Positions 30,746 through 39,860 of a stretch of DNA of 64,000 nt are shown in pieces. The number at the start of each line of letters is the position of its first letter. Within the stretch, counting starts at the first letter, position 1. The notes under the pieces are model-generated. The model searched no databases, was not told the origin of the DNA, and saw only the letters and a program-made list of their open reading frames with translations. The position numbers and the translations under genes are program-made. The DNA is taken from positions 1,364,001-1,428,000 of the forward strand of contig NZ_BGZH01000001.1 of the NCBI RefSeq assembly GCF_009617755.1, in the 5' to 3' direction. Source of the stretch: Marinobacter salsuginis. GTDB taxonomy: Bacteria > Pseudomonadota > Gammaproteobacteria > Pseudomonadales > Oleiphilaceae.

Positions 30746-30785
30746 GCGCAATTATCCCGATTTTCGCCGGGATAATAAATTGCGA
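30746..30785. repeat. Inverted repeat in the mqo / nhaD divergent region
   Basis: ATTATCCCG (30751-30759) and CGGGATAAT (30768-30776) are perfect 9-bp arms around 8 bp; flanking CGCAAT and ATTGCG extend the symmetry imperfectly. A second small repeat, CGATTG-T-CAATCG, follows at 30783-30795. The 324-bp gap (30625-30948) otherwise shows no gene. The position, between two divergent starts, suits an operator or mRNA leader stem. Confidence 0.55.
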
Positions 30786-30948
30786 TTGTCAATCGTTGCG
30801 CCCTTATCAGGCTTTTACTGGTTCCACCTGCCGATACGTGCACTTGCGAACAGTGGTTTGCTTCGGGCCAAAGGTCTAAAATCCGCCCGCATGATCTGTC
30901 TGGCCGGCTTCGGCCTTTACTCTGACAAACCAGGACGGGATTTCCCCA

Positions 30949-32199
30949 ATGTCTGCCCTTGATGCGTTTCTGATTGTTCTCGCGGTTCTGGCGCTGTTGG
31001 GCGTCATATTTGAAGAAGTCATCCACATCAACAAAGCCAAGGTAACGCTGTTCTTTGGCACCATGAGCTGGATGCTGCTCTTCCTGTTCAGTGATAGCCC
31101 GGATGAAACGTCTACCATTTCCGCCGGCCTGTCCGAGAGCATTGCCGAAATCGCCGGATTGTGGCTGTTTCTCGTCGCAGCCATGACATTCGTCGCCTAC
31201 CTGAATAAGAAGGGTATGATCGAAAACGTGATTTACCTGATCATGCCGAGACAGGTAAGCGAGAGGCGGCTACTTTTCCTGACCGGTCTTTTTTGTTTCA
31301 TTTTCTCCTCTTTGGCAGACAATATCACCGCCACTTTAGTCTCATGCTCCCTGATTCTGTCGCTGGATCTGGAGCTGAAAAAGCGCATCCAGTTCGTCAC
31401 GCTGGTGGTTTTTGCGGTCAACTCAGGCGGCGTTTCCCTGATCACCGGCGACGTTACCACTCTGATGATTTTCCTCGCGGAAAAGGTGGAAATACTGACT
31501 CTGCTGACCCTGGCGATCCCGGCCTCGATTACGGTTTTCATCCTTGCTGTCTTCCTCTCAAGGGGCCTGACAGGTACCGTGACACTTCGTTCCAACACTA
31601 CCCCGGTGCGACGGGTCGATGCGGTCATCAGCGGGCTGTTTTTGTTAACAATCCTGAGCACCATCGCCGGCAATGCCCTGTTCGGAATTCCACCGGTTCT
31701 GACCTTTCTGTTCGGCCTGTCCATCATGTTCCTGGTGTCGCGATTCATGAGTGACGACTCGGACCTGGACCCCATTCTCGAATACATCCGTATCATCGAG
31801 TTTGAAACCCTGCTGTTCTTCCTCGGCATCCTGCTGCTGGTGGGCATGCTCAAGGAGATTCATGCACTGGACTCGCTGGTGGCCATCTACGATGTCCTGC
31901 CACCGCTTTACGCAAACTACCTGATGGGTATCTTCTCGGCGGTGATCGATAACGTGCCGTTGACGGCAGCACTGCTGAAGTCCGGCATCGACATGAGTCC
32001 CGGCGAATGGATGGGACTGACTTACGCCGTGGGCGTGGGCGGCTCGCTGCTGGTGATCGGTTCAGCCGCCGGCATCGTGGCAATGAGCAAGGTCCCGGGG
32101 CTGACCTTTGCGGCCTATATGCGGTATCTTGCACACCTTCTGGCAGCCTACACCCTTGGCTATGCCGGGGTTTTCATGCTCGGACGTTTCATTAACTGA
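30949..32199 (+). CDS. nhaD: Na+/H+ antiporter NhaD
   Basis: A 416-residue inner-membrane antiporter of the IT superfamily that exports Na+ (and Li+) for protons, important in halophiles. About 11-12 hydrophobic segments are visible. NhaD-type features are DNITATLVSCSLILSL, SGGVSLITGDVTTLMIF and the second-repeat DNVPLTAALLKSG. The hydrophilic loop KKRIQF follows the first re-entrant region. Followed after 9 bp by a Ca2+/Na+ exchanger gene, so the two are co-transcribed and both act on sodium. Confidence 0.92.
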   Translation: MSALDAFLIVLAVLALLGVIFEEVIHINKAKVTLFFGTMSWMLLFLFSDSPDETSTISAGLSESIAEIAGLWLFLVAAMTFVAYLNKKGMIENVIYLIMPRQVSERRLLFLTGLFCFIFSSLADNITATLVSCSLILSLDLELKKRIQFVTLVVFAVNSGGVSLITGDVTTLMIFLAEKVEILTLLTLAIPASITVFILAVFLSRGLTGTVTLRSNTTPVRRVDAVISGLFLLTILSTIAGNALFGIPPVLTFLFGLSIMFLVSRFMSDDSDLDPILEYIRIIEFETLLFFLGILLLVGMLKEIHALDSLVAIYDVLPPLYANYLMGIFSAVIDNVPLTAALLKSGIDMSPGEWMGLTYAVGVGGSLLVIGSAAGIVAMSKVPGLTFAAYMRYLAHLLAAYTLGYAGVFMLGRFIN

Positions 32200-32208
32200 G
32201 GTCTATCT

Positions 32209-33192
32209 ATGCTAATGGCATTTGGCGCAATCATCGCCGGCCTGGTACTGCTGGTCTGGAGTGCCGACAAATTTGTCGAGGGCGCTGCGGCGACCGCCAA
32301 ACATCTGGGCATGCCCACCCTTCTGATCGGCATGGTGATTATCGGTTTCGGCACCTCGGCACCGGAACTGGCGGTCTCCGCCATGGCCGCCTCCGACGGC
32401 AACCCCGGCCTGGCGCTGGGTAACGGCTATGGCTCCAACATCACCAACATTGCCCTGATTGTCGGCCTCACGGCGGTTATCGCCCCGATCGCGGTGCACT
32501 CACAGGTCATCCGAAAAGAGTTGCCGCTACTCATCGGACTCACTCTGATTGCCGGGGTCCAATTGTTGGACGGCCAACTCTCGCGCCTGGATGGCTGGGT
32601 GCTTCTGGCGGTCTTCGCGGCAGTCATGGGCTGGTCCATCTACCAGGGCCTGAGAGGCAAGGCCGACCCCCTGGCCGGTGACGCCGATGCAGAGATCATC
32701 GCCCATCCCATGCCCCTCAAAACCGCTGTTATCTGGCTGGTGATCGGCCTGGTACTGCTGATTGTCAGTTCCCGCCTGCTGGTGTGGGGTGCAGTCACGA
32801 TTGCACAGAGCCTGGGTGTCAGCGACCTGGTTATCGGCCTGACCATTGTTGCCATCGGCACCTCCCTTCCCGAGCTTGCCTCGGCCCTGGCGGCGGTCAA
32901 GAAGAACGAGCACGACCTCATCCTGGGTAACATTCTGGGATCCGGCATCTTCAACACTCTGGCCGTGGTGGGGCTTGCCGCGGCTATCGAACCCCTGGCG
33001 GTGGATCCGGAAGTGCTTTACCGGGACTGGACGCTGATGCTGGCACTTACGGTGGGCCTGTTCCTGATGGGCTACGGCCTGACTGGCTGGCGCAAACTGG
33101 TGAGCCGAGTGGATGGCGGCATCCTGGTACTGGTCTACGTTGCCTATACCGGTTATCTGTTGTCCACGGTGGTGGCTGCAGGCACCGCCTGA
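32209..33192 (+). CDS. Calcium/sodium antiporter, CaCA family (YrbG-like)
   Basis: A 327-residue membrane exchanger built from two inverted five-helix repeats. Both alpha-repeat signatures are present: GFGTSAPELAVSAMAA (about 45-60) and AIGTSLPELASALAA (about 222-236), whose Glu coordinate Ca2+/Na+. A hydrophilic loop near 145-165 separates the halves. GAGG precedes the ATG 9 bp after nhaD. Probably extrudes Ca2+ in exchange for Na+ or H+. Confidence 0.93.
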   Translation: MLMAFGAIIAGLVLLVWSADKFVEGAAATAKHLGMPTLLIGMVIIGFGTSAPELAVSAMAASDGNPGLALGNGYGSNITNIALIVGLTAVIAPIAVHSQVIRKELPLLIGLTLIAGVQLLDGQLSRLDGWVLLAVFAAVMGWSIYQGLRGKADPLAGDADAEIIAHPMPLKTAVIWLVIGLVLLIVSSRLLVWGAVTIAQSLGVSDLVIGLTIVAIGTSLPELASALAAVKKNEHDLILGNILGSGIFNTLAVVGLAAAIEPLAVDPEVLYRDWTLMLALTVGLFLMGYGLTGWRKLVSRVDGGILVLVYVAYTGYLLSTVVAAGTA

Positions 33193-33218
33193 TTTAGCGT
33201 AACTGTGTGAGGCCGGTG

Positions 33219-33983
33219 CTAACCGGCTTCACCATCCCCCAGCAACTCAGTCAGCCTTGCGCGCACCTCGGTCATCACCTCATCCAGGTCGGCCTTGGTC
33301 TTGCCGGCCGTCTCCAGAGGCTCACCCACCCGGACGTCCACCGGTTGGCCAAGGTTGATTTGCCACGTGCGGGCCGGCAACACCCGATGAATGCCACGCA
33401 CGGCCACAGGCACAATCACCGCCTCGGTATCCAGCGCCAGATGAAAGCAGCCTTTCTTGAAGGGCAGAAGCTTGCCATCCGGTGAACGGGTCCCCTCAGG
33501 TGCGGCCCAGAGCACGATTCCGCTCTCCATCATGGCACGGGCCTTTTCCAGGTCTCGCACGGCACGTTGTCGGTTGGAACGGTCCACCGAGGGGAATTCA
33601 GCTGCACGCATGGCCTGCCCCAGCAGTGGAATACTGAACAGTTCCTTCTTCGCCAGCATTCGAATCGAGCCCGGCAACGACACGAAGGTGACCGGGATGT
33701 CGTAGTGGCTGGCATGGGTGCACATGATGATGTAGCGCCGGCCATCACCGAAATCCGGCACCTGCCCTCGCACCGTCAGATTGGCACGAACCAGTCGTAA
33801 CAGCGACGCCGACCACTCCCGACAGTATTGATCAACGATGGGTCGGTTCAGCCTTCCGAACAGCGCCCGGAGCAACACCAACAGGGAGAAGAGTGCGGTT
33901 AGTCCGACACTGCCAAGAACCACGCCCGCCCGCCGAAGAAGCGTTGCCGACTCCGTTAGCGGATTCATCTTCAATCGAATCAT
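33219..33983 (-). CDS. 1-acyl-sn-glycerol-3-phosphate acyltransferase (PlsC family)
   Basis: A 254-residue membrane acyltransferase converting lysophosphatidate to phosphatidate. Motif I HASHYD (HX4D), motif III EGTRSPDGKLLPFKKG and the VPVAVRG segment are intact, behind an N-terminal membrane helix (VVLGSVGLTALFSLLVLLRAL). The start is ATG 33983 with upstream AGGGGCG. Marinobacter-type genomes usually have more than one plsC paralogue, so I leave the symbol blank. Convergent with the antiporter gene (26-bp gap). Confidence 0.88.
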   Translation of the reverse strand: MIRLKMNPLTESATLLRRAGVVLGSVGLTALFSLLVLLRALFGRLNRPIVDQYCREWSASLLRLVRANLTVRGQVPDFGDGRRYIIMCTHASHYDIPVTFVSLPGSIRMLAKKELFSIPLLGQAMRAAEFPSVDRSNRQRAVRDLEKARAMMESGIVLWAAPEGTRSPDGKLLPFKKGCFHLALDTEAVIVPVAVRGIHRVLPARTWQINLGQPVDVRVGEPLETAGKTKADLDEVMTEVRARLTELLGDGEAG

Positions 33984-34090
33984 CACAGCGCCCCTTCTCT
34001 GTTTCCCGGTTTCGCTCCCGGCCTTGCCGGGAATTTCAATAGCGGCGAATTATAGCGACTGAAAAACCCGTTGGATAACGCACAAAAGCA

Positions 34091-34119
34091 TTGATTAATT
34101 TTTGATCATTATCTATAAG
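34091..34119 (+). promoter_or_regulatory. Candidate promoter of the sulfite dehydrogenase operon
   Basis: TTGATT (34091-34096), a 17-bp spacer and TATAAG (34114-34119), in an AT-rich 60-bp stretch about 75 bp before the ATG. Confidence 0.45.
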
Positions 34120-34194
34120 ATATAAGGATATAACTCCAAAGAATCGAAAGAGCAGTCCCACCGTCCGACGACAACCCTAAAAAGGAGACGGATC

Positions 34195-35421
34195 ATGAAG
34201 CAGGAAACAGCTCTGATGCGTGGCCCGAATGACCCGGGCCTCCAGAACCCTACCCGGCGCACCCTGCTGCTTGGCAGCGCCGGCGCCATGGCGGCGGTTT
34301 CCGTGCTGGGATTTACGCCCCTGGCCAAGGCCGATGAGCCAAAATCACTGCCGGATTACGCGGCCTGGAAAGAACGCAACGCCCTGATCGTTCACAGCAC
34401 CAACACCATGGAAACCCAACGGGGGGCCATCGGCAACGGCGTCATCACCGCCAGTGACCGTTTGTTCGTACGCAACAACCTGCCGGCACCACCGGCCTCG
34501 GTGACCGACAACCCGGATGTCTGGGAGGTGCGGATCGAGGGCGTCAAAAACCCCCGAACCCTGACAGTCGGTGACCTGAAGCAGATGGGCGTAACCACCG
34601 TTGCGTCTGTACTGCAGTGTTCCGGTAACGGCCGGGCGTTTTTCCCTCACGGGGCAGGTGGCACCCAGTGGTCTGTTGGCGCCGCTGGTTGCATCATGTG
34701 GACCGGGGTGCCATTGAAGGACGTTGTAGAGGCTCTGGGCGGTCCTGTCGAAGGGGCACGCTACATCACCAGTACCGGCGGCGAGACACTGCCTGACGGT
34801 CTGGACCCGAAAACCGTGATCGTTGAGCGCTCCGTTCCCACCCGAGCCATGGAAAGCGCCCTGCTGGCCTGGGAAATGAACGACGAGCCTCTGACCCATA
34901 CCCACGGTGGCCCGCTGCGCATGGTGGTGCCGGGTTACTACGGCGTGAACAACGTGAAGTACGTCAAGAACGTCGCCTTCACCGAAAACCAGACTGACGC
35001 CAAGATCCAGGCCTCCGGTTACCGGATCCGTGATGTTGGTGTAAAAGGCGCCCCGGATCAGCCCTCCATGTGGGAAATGAATGTTAAATCCTGGGTGACT
35101 GCTCCCCTGGAAAGCGGTCGGGCCGGCCGAAACATGATTTACGGTGTGGCCTTTGGTGGCACCGTTGCCCTGGAAAAAGTCGACGTTTCCGTGGATGGCG
35201 GCAAAACCTGGAAACAGGCTCGCTTCCTGGGCCCGGATCTGGGTCCCTATGCCTGGCGGCCGTTTGTACTGGCAGCCGATCTAACCGCTGGAGAGCATCG
35301 GATTGTCAGCCGGGCCACAGACGTGGAGGGCAATACCCAGCCTGAGGGCCGGGTCGAGAATGAACGTGGTTACGGCCACAATGGCTGGAGCGACCACGGA
35401 GTTACGGTTGCCATCAGTTGA
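34195..35421 (+). CDS. sorA: Sulfite dehydrogenase (SorA-like), molybdopterin subunit
   Basis: A 408-residue periplasmic sulfite oxidase-family enzyme oxidising sulfite to sulfate. A Tat signal is present (TRRTLLLGSAG, Arg21-Arg22). The Moco-ligating Cys142 is in VLQCSGNGR, with the family segments WTGVPLKDVVEALG and HGGPLRMVVPGYYGVNNVKYV. The C-terminal dimerisation domain begins near 290 (FGGTVALEKVDVSVDGG). The adjacent cytochrome c gene makes a SorAB-type sulfite:cytochrome c oxidoreductase the best reading; a SoxC-like role is less likely because no soxD or other sox gene is present. Confidence 0.87.
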   Translation: MKQETALMRGPNDPGLQNPTRRTLLLGSAGAMAAVSVLGFTPLAKADEPKSLPDYAAWKERNALIVHSTNTMETQRGAIGNGVITASDRLFVRNNLPAPPASVTDNPDVWEVRIEGVKNPRTLTVGDLKQMGVTTVASVLQCSGNGRAFFPHGAGGTQWSVGAAGCIMWTGVPLKDVVEALGGPVEGARYITSTGGETLPDGLDPKTVIVERSVPTRAMESALLAWEMNDEPLTHTHGGPLRMVVPGYYGVNNVKYVKNVAFTENQTDAKIQASGYRIRDVGVKGAPDQPSMWEMNVKSWVTAPLESGRAGRNMIYGVAFGGTVALEKVDVSVDGGKTWKQARFLGPDLGPYAWRPFVLAADLTAGEHRIVSRATDVEGNTQPEGRVENERGYGHNGWSDHGVTVAIS

Positions 35422-35478
35422 TGACTGGTCGGGTCGGCCGGGAGTAGGTCGACCCCGATCTTTGCGGAAAGCAACAAC

Positions 35479-35799
35479 ATGAGAAAAACTGCATTATTTT
35501 TCGCGGTAGCCCTGATCGGGCTACCTTCACTGGTTGTCGCCAGTGAGCTGGAGAAAGGAAAGCAGGTCTACACCCAGGAGGCACAACCCTCCTGCACGAT
35601 ATGCCACACACTCGCCGACGCAGGTTCAGCCGGTGCCGTCGGCCCGAACCTGGATGAACTCAAGCCAACCCTGGAACAGGTGGCCAATGCCGTCACCGGC
35701 GGGGTTGGTATTATGCCCGCGTTTAACGAGTCGCTGTCTGAGGAACAGATCCGGGCGGTGGCACACTATGTAGCCACTGTGACAGGCGGCAGTAAATAG
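35479..35799 (+). CDS. sorB: Small c-type cytochrome, probable electron acceptor of SorA
   Basis: 106 residues with a Sec signal peptide (about 1-21). One haem site CTICH (Cys39, Cys42, His43) and a likely axial Met79 in GIMPAFNESLSEEQIRAVAHYV. It starts 57 bp after sorA. It would carry electrons from sulfite oxidation to a terminal oxidase in the periplasm. A GC-rich hairpin follows the stop. Confidence 0.85.
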   Translation: MRKTALFFAVALIGLPSLVVASELEKGKQVYTQEAQPSCTICHTLADAGSAGAVGPNLDELKPTLEQVANAVTGGVGIMPAFNESLSEEQIRAVAHYVATVTGGSK

Positions 35800-35802
35800 A
35801 AT

Positions 35803-35820
35803 GGGGGCCTGGCGGCCCCC
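35803..35820 (+). terminator. GC-rich hairpin after the cytochrome gene
   Basis: GGGGGCC-TGGC-GGCCCCC immediately after the stop, with only scattered T downstream. Possible terminator between convergent sorAB and msrAB. Confidence 0.5.
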
Positions 35821-35828
35821 CTCACTTC

Positions 35829-36254
35829 TCAGGCGTTTTCCTCAAACACCATGGCAACCGAGTTCAGGCAGTAACGCTGCCCGGTTGGCGGCGGGCCGTC
35901 GGGAAAAACATGGCCAAGATGACTGTCACATCTGGGACAGCGGATTTCGGTGCGGGTCATGCCCAGACTGGTGTCCTCGATGTACCGGATGTGTTCCGGG
36001 TCAAAGGGCTGGAAGAAGCTAGGCCAGCCGGTTCCCGAGTCAAATTTCGAGTCCGAACTGAACAGAGGCAGATCGCAGAGCCGGCAGTGGTAAACTCCGG
36101 CTTTCTTGTTATCCAGCAAGGTCCCGCAGAACGGGTGCTCGGTACCATGGTCCAGCAATACACGTCGCTCTTCCGATGTCAGATCTGCGGCCTTTTCCTC
36201 AACCTGCGCCTCAGTCAATGGCGTCAGGTCATAGCCTGCCTTTGACACTCCCAT
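35829..36254 (-). CDS. msrB: Peptide-methionine (R)-S-oxide reductase MsrB
   Basis: 141 residues. Reduces R-methionine sulfoxide in proteins. The zinc-binding Cys pairs (CRLC at 57/60, CPRC at 106/109) and the catalytic Cys129 in [10 protein letters not shown] are present, with GTGWPSF and [10 protein letters not shown] conserved. Starts 11 bp after msrA, so the pair covers both diastereomers. No signal peptide, so cytoplasmic. Confidence 0.96.
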   Translation of the reverse strand: MGVSKAGYDLTPLTEAQVEEKAADLTSEERRVLLDHGTEHPFCGTLLDNKKAGVYHCRLCDLPLFSSDSKFDSGTGWPSFFQPFDPEHIRYIEDTSLGMTRTEIRCPRCDSHLGHVFPDGPPPTGQRYCLNSVAMVFEENA

Positions 36255-36265
36255 GGTCTGCCTCC

Positions 36266-36919
36266 TCAGGCTGTACTGCCTGTGTCGTTGTCTGTAAATT
36301 CCGGCTTCAGGCGGTCAGGATAGCTGTCTACGAGCTTTTCCATTTTCGGCGCGGCCACGGCCATGATGTATGGCTGATAGGGGTTCCGGGCCGCAAAATT
36401 CTGGTGATATTCCTCGGCGGGATAAAACGCTTCGAGCGGTTCCAGAGTGGTTACTATCGGATCCGGATATACCCCGGCCTGATTGAGCTGATGGATGTAG
36501 GCCTCGGCCACTCGCCGCTGTTCCGCCGTTTCATAAAATACCGCCGAGCGGTACTGGGTGCCCCGGTCATTACCCTGGCGATTCAACTGGGTGGGATCAT
36601 GGGCAACCGAGAAGAATACCTTGAGCAGCTCGCCAAAACTGACCTTGGCAGGATCATAGTGGACATCCACCACTTCGGCGTGGCCGGTAGTACCCGAGCA
36701 TACGGCCTCGTAATTGGCGGAACTGGCATGACCGCCAGCGTAACCGGATTGGACGCTGGTGACGCCATCCATTGCCAGGAAAACCGCCTCCACACACCAG
36801 AAGCAGCCGCCCGCCAGCACAACCCGCTGCTCACCTTCTGCCGCTGGCAGATCCTGCTCGGGGTCGGGAAAGCGGCTGCGCGGAACGTTGAGACCCGGAA
36901 TACTGCACGATGTAGTCAT
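36266..36919 (-). CDS. msrA: Peptide-methionine (S)-S-oxide reductase MsrA
   Basis: 217 residues. Reduces S-methionine sulfoxide. The catalytic motif [11 protein letters not shown] has nucleophile Cys39; a further Cys is at 42. SGYAGG, the HAEVV segment and [14 protein letters not shown] are conserved. I chose ATG 36919 with AGAGGT six bases upstream over the GTG at 36937. The about 30-residue N-terminal extension before the core matches the long MsrA class. First gene of msrA-msrB. Confidence 0.95.
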   Translation of the reverse strand: MTTSCSIPGLNVPRSRFPDPEQDLPAAEGEQRVVLAGGCFWCVEAVFLAMDGVTSVQSGYAGGHASSANYEAVCSGTTGHAEVVDVHYDPAKVSFGELLKVFFSVAHDPTQLNRQGNDRGTQYRSAVFYETAEQRRVAEAYIHQLNQAGVYPDPIVTTLEPLEAFYPAEEYHQNFAARNPYQPYIMAVAAPKMEKLVDSYPDRLKPEFTDNDTGSTA

Positions 36920-37031
36920 GATGACCTCTGCGTTCACGTTTTCTGCCTGTAACGGCCCGATTGTGGCTGGAAACCTGCGGATTTGCCAACCCTTGTACCC
37001 GCCGGCGTGAGCCGGCTTATATGTACGCTGT

Positions 37032-38213
37032 TCAAGGCAGCAGGATCACCCCGCCCAGCGCACTCAGCGGCGCCAGCAGCCAGACCGGCACCCGCCATAC
37101 GGCCAGACACAACCAGAGAACCAGCACCAACCCCAGGTCCATGGCACTATGGACTGCCGAGGTCCATACCGGATCATAAAGCGCTGCCAGCAACAGGCCG
37201 ACCACGCCAGCGTTAACGCCGGCCAGTGCAGACCTTGCACGACGGTGCTCGCGAAGCCAGCTCCACAATGGAAGACCGGCAAAGACCAACAGGGTTCCGG
37301 GCAGAAAAACTGCGATAACGGCGACAACACCACCGATAGCACCCGCCTGTGAACAACCCAGAAATCCAGAGAAAGAAAACAGCGGCCCCGGCATAGCCTG
37401 AGCAACGCCGTACCCCGCCAGAAAGGTGTCCGCGGCCATGGCACCGGAGGCCACGAAGCCTTCCTGCAACCAGGGCAGCACAACATGCCCGCCACCAAAC
37501 ACCAACGCGCCGGCCCGGTACATTTCCGTAGCGATCCAGCCGAGGCTACCTGTCGCCTGTGGCAGGAAAGAAACCAGCAACAGGACCGCAAAAGCCACGG
37601 CAAAAAGCGCGGGCTTCCGGGATTGCAAAGGCACATACAGCAGTTCGGATGCCGCACTGCTCCTCAACTGCATAACAGAACCGACAGCTCCGGCGATGGC
37701 CAGGGCCAGTATCTGCATCCAGGTTTCGCCCATCACCAGCAAACTCACGGCAACCAGCAGCGCCATCGCGGTTCGGGGCCGGTCAGGGCACAGGCTTTGC
37801 CCCATCTGCCAGACAGCCTGGGCCACCACCGCCACAACAAACAGTTTGAGGCCGTGTATCCAACCGCCACTACCGGCCTCGGGCCACGCGCTCAACCCCA
37901 GCGCGAAGCTGATCATGATCAGCGCCGATGGCAGGGTAAATCCCAGCCATGCTGCGAAGGCACCGCGGTAATGGCCGCGCAGGAATCCGATGGTCAGACC
38001 CACCTGGCTGGACGCCGGACCAGGCAACAGCTGGCACAGGGCCACGACTTCTCCGTAGGCACTGTCCGAGAGCCATCGCCGACGTTTCACGAACTCATCA
38101 TGGAAGAACCCAAGGTGCGCTGCCGGCCCGCCAAACGAGGTCAGCCCGAGCCGGAGGAACAACAGAAAAATCTGCCACGAGGACAGCTCTTCTTCGCCTG
38201 GTGATGCAGTCAT
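37032..38213 (-). CDS. chrA: Chromate transporter, long-chain CHR family (ChrA)
   Basis: A 393-residue efflux protein with two tandem CHR domains. The first carries [23 protein letters not shown] and [15 protein letters not shown]; the second (about 220 on) carries [20 protein letters not shown] and [16 protein letters not shown]. About ten membrane helices. The known members export chromate, or sulfate in some cases. Single gene with no chrB regulator nearby. Confidence 0.92.
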   Translation of the reverse strand: MTASPGEEELSSWQIFLLFLRLGLTSFGGPAAHLGFFHDEFVKRRRWLSDSAYGEVVALCQLLPGPASSQVGLTIGFLRGHYRGAFAAWLGFTLPSALIMISFALGLSAWPEAGSGGWIHGLKLFVVAVVAQAVWQMGQSLCPDRPRTAMALLVAVSLLVMGETWMQILALAIAGAVGSVMQLRSSAASELLYVPLQSRKPALFAVAFAVLLLVSFLPQATGSLGWIATEMYRAGALVFGGGHVVLPWLQEGFVASGAMAADTFLAGYGVAQAMPGPLFSFSGFLGCSQAGAIGGVVAVIAVFLPGTLLVFAGLPLWSWLREHRRARSALAGVNAGVVGLLLAALYDPVWTSAVHSAMDLGLVLVLWLCLAVWRVPVWLLAPLSALGGVILLP

Positions 38214-38379
38214 AAATACCCTGACTCTGATCGTTGGCCGGTTCGGCCTGCCAATATGTCATCAAACATGAACATTATGTCGTTTTGGTTGCATACCTTC
38301 GAGGGCCATCCATAATGAGAGTCAGGGTTTGCCACATTGCATATCGGCCATGCTCCGCTCGGCATACAAAGGAAGAAAA

Positions 38380-39354
38380 ATGACGGCAAGGGCTCGCACA
38401 CCGGAAAACCAGGATGAACTCCTGGAGTACCGCCTGAGCCTGCGGCTCGGCCCTGTTCACGCCCGCCAGAGGCTTGGCATTGAACGGGAGGCTGAAGCGA
38501 AGGTATTCGGGCAGGATCACAGCTCCTTCCATCTGGAAAACTGGGCCACGGCGCCCGGGTTTATACGCACCTGTCTGCGCATGGTTGGTCTCTGGGGCCG
38601 CGGCCAGAGCAATAGCCGACGTCTGAACACCGTGCATAACCGCTTCCACCTCCCCGGCCTGCCAGAGGCCTTTGAAGGCTTTCGCATTCTGCACCTGACC
38701 GATCTTCACGTGGACATGGACGAAGCCAACCTGCAGGCAGTGCTGCGCCAGATCGAACCACTGGACTATGACCTGTGCGTGTTGACCGGCGATTACCGGA
38801 AACTGACCTGGGGCCCGATCGAGGGGGCCCTGGACGGCATGGCAAGGTTGCGGGATGGAATAAAGGGGAAACCCTACGCCGTGCTGGGTAACCACGACAG
38901 CGTTCGCATGGTACCGGCGCTGGAAGACATGGGCTACCAGCTGTTAATGAACGAAATGGCACCCATTGAGCGCGACGGCCAGACCCTGTACCTGGCGGGC
39001 GTCGACGATGCCCACTTCTTCAAAGTCCACAACCTGCACCAGGCCGGTGACAAGATCCCGGCAGGGGGCACCAGCATTCTACTCAGCCACACGCCGGAGA
39101 TCTGGCGCGAGGCCGCCCACGCGGGCTATGACGTCTTTCTTTGTGGTCACACCCACGGCGGGCAGATCTGCCTGCCCGGTGGCATACCGGTGACCCTGGA
39201 TTCTGACTGCCCGCGAACACTCGGACGAGGCTACTGGCGAATGAACGGTATGCAGGGCTATACCTCACCCGGTTCGGGCACGTCTGTTGTCAATGTTCGG
39301 CTCAACTGCCCACCGGAAGTCACCCTTCACACTCTGACCCGTGGGCCGGATTAA
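38380..39354 (+). CDS. Metallophosphoesterase (YkuE/YaeI-like)
   Basis: 324 residues of the calcineurin-like superfamily. All metal motifs are visible: LTDLHVD (DxH), TGDYR (GD), LGNHDS (GNHD) and CGHTHGGQICLPGG (GHxH). Similar cytoplasmic-facing proteins act on phosphodiesters or on UDP-diacylglucosamine-like lipids, but the substrate here is unknown. The start is ATG 38380 with AAAGGAAG upstream. The stop overlaps the convergent CDP-archaeol-synthase-like gene by 4 bp. Confidence 0.85.
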   Translation: MTARARTPENQDELLEYRLSLRLGPVHARQRLGIEREAEAKVFGQDHSSFHLENWATAPGFIRTCLRMVGLWGRGQSNSRRLNTVHNRFHLPGLPEAFEGFRILHLTDLHVDMDEANLQAVLRQIEPLDYDLCVLTGDYRKLTWGPIEGALDGMARLRDGIKGKPYAVLGNHDSVRMVPALEDMGYQLLMNEMAPIERDGQTLYLAGVDDAHFFKVHNLHQAGDKIPAGGTSILLSHTPEIWREAAHAGYDVFLCGHTHGGQICLPGGIPVTLDSDCPRTLGRGYWRMNGMQGYTSPGSGTSVVNVRLNCPPEVTLHTLTRGPD

Positions 39355-39833
39355 TGAGGCTGCCGACGGATCCCGAGGCGGTACAGCAGCGGTGAACCGA
39401 AAATGTTGGACAGGGTAAAAAGCACCACCACAATCAACACCACCCAGAAACTCACTGGCAGCCAGGCCATGGCCAGCAACATGGGCAGGAGTGCTTCAGG
39501 AATCTGATCCAGACCGATGGCCCGGGCACTGGAGGCCAGCCCCCGCCGGCGCTTGATAAAACTGCTCAGCATATCTCCGGCCAGCCCGAGCAGGCCGAAC
39601 AGAAGCCCGAAAAGGAACCCCAGACCGGTAAACAGCGCAAACACCGCACAGGCGAGTGCGCCGGAAACCACTCCCCGCCAGGTTTTGCTTTCACCGAAGA
39701 CAGGCCGGCCATCGGACCAGAGTCTTCCGCCATCAACCGGCGCTGACCAGCAGTTTTTCAACAATCCGGCAGCGACCACCGGTGTACCGTTGGCCAGCAC
39801 CAGCATCAAAAACAGCTCCAGAACGATCAGCAA
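39351..39833 (-). CDS. CDP-archaeol synthase (CarS/DUF46)-like membrane protein
   Basis: 160 residues with about four or five membrane helices. CarS-family motifs: DGRPVFGESKTWRG (about 40-53), GLAGDMLSSFIKRRRGL (about 82-98) and LDQIPEALLP. In archaea CarS transfers CMP to digeranylgeranyl-glycerophosphate; bacterial members are related to CdsA and their lipid substrate is unknown. It starts 27 bp after fumC on the same strand. Confidence 0.8.
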   Translation of the reverse strand: MLIVLELFLMLVLANGTPVVAAGLLKNCWSAPVDGGRLWSDGRPVFGESKTWRGVVSGALACAVFALFTGLGFLFGLLFGLLGLAGDMLSSFIKRRRGLASSARAIGLDQIPEALLPMLLAMAWLPVSFWVVLIVVVLFTLSNIFGSPLLYRLGIRRQPH

Positions 39834-39860
39834 GCGTTTGCGCCTCTCTGAAACGGCCGA

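Noticed and set aside
34100..34130. Fur box upstream of sorA (GATCATTATC and ATATAAGGATATAA)
   Set aside because: Fewer than half the 19 positions match the palindromic consensus; AT-rich promoter DNA explains it.
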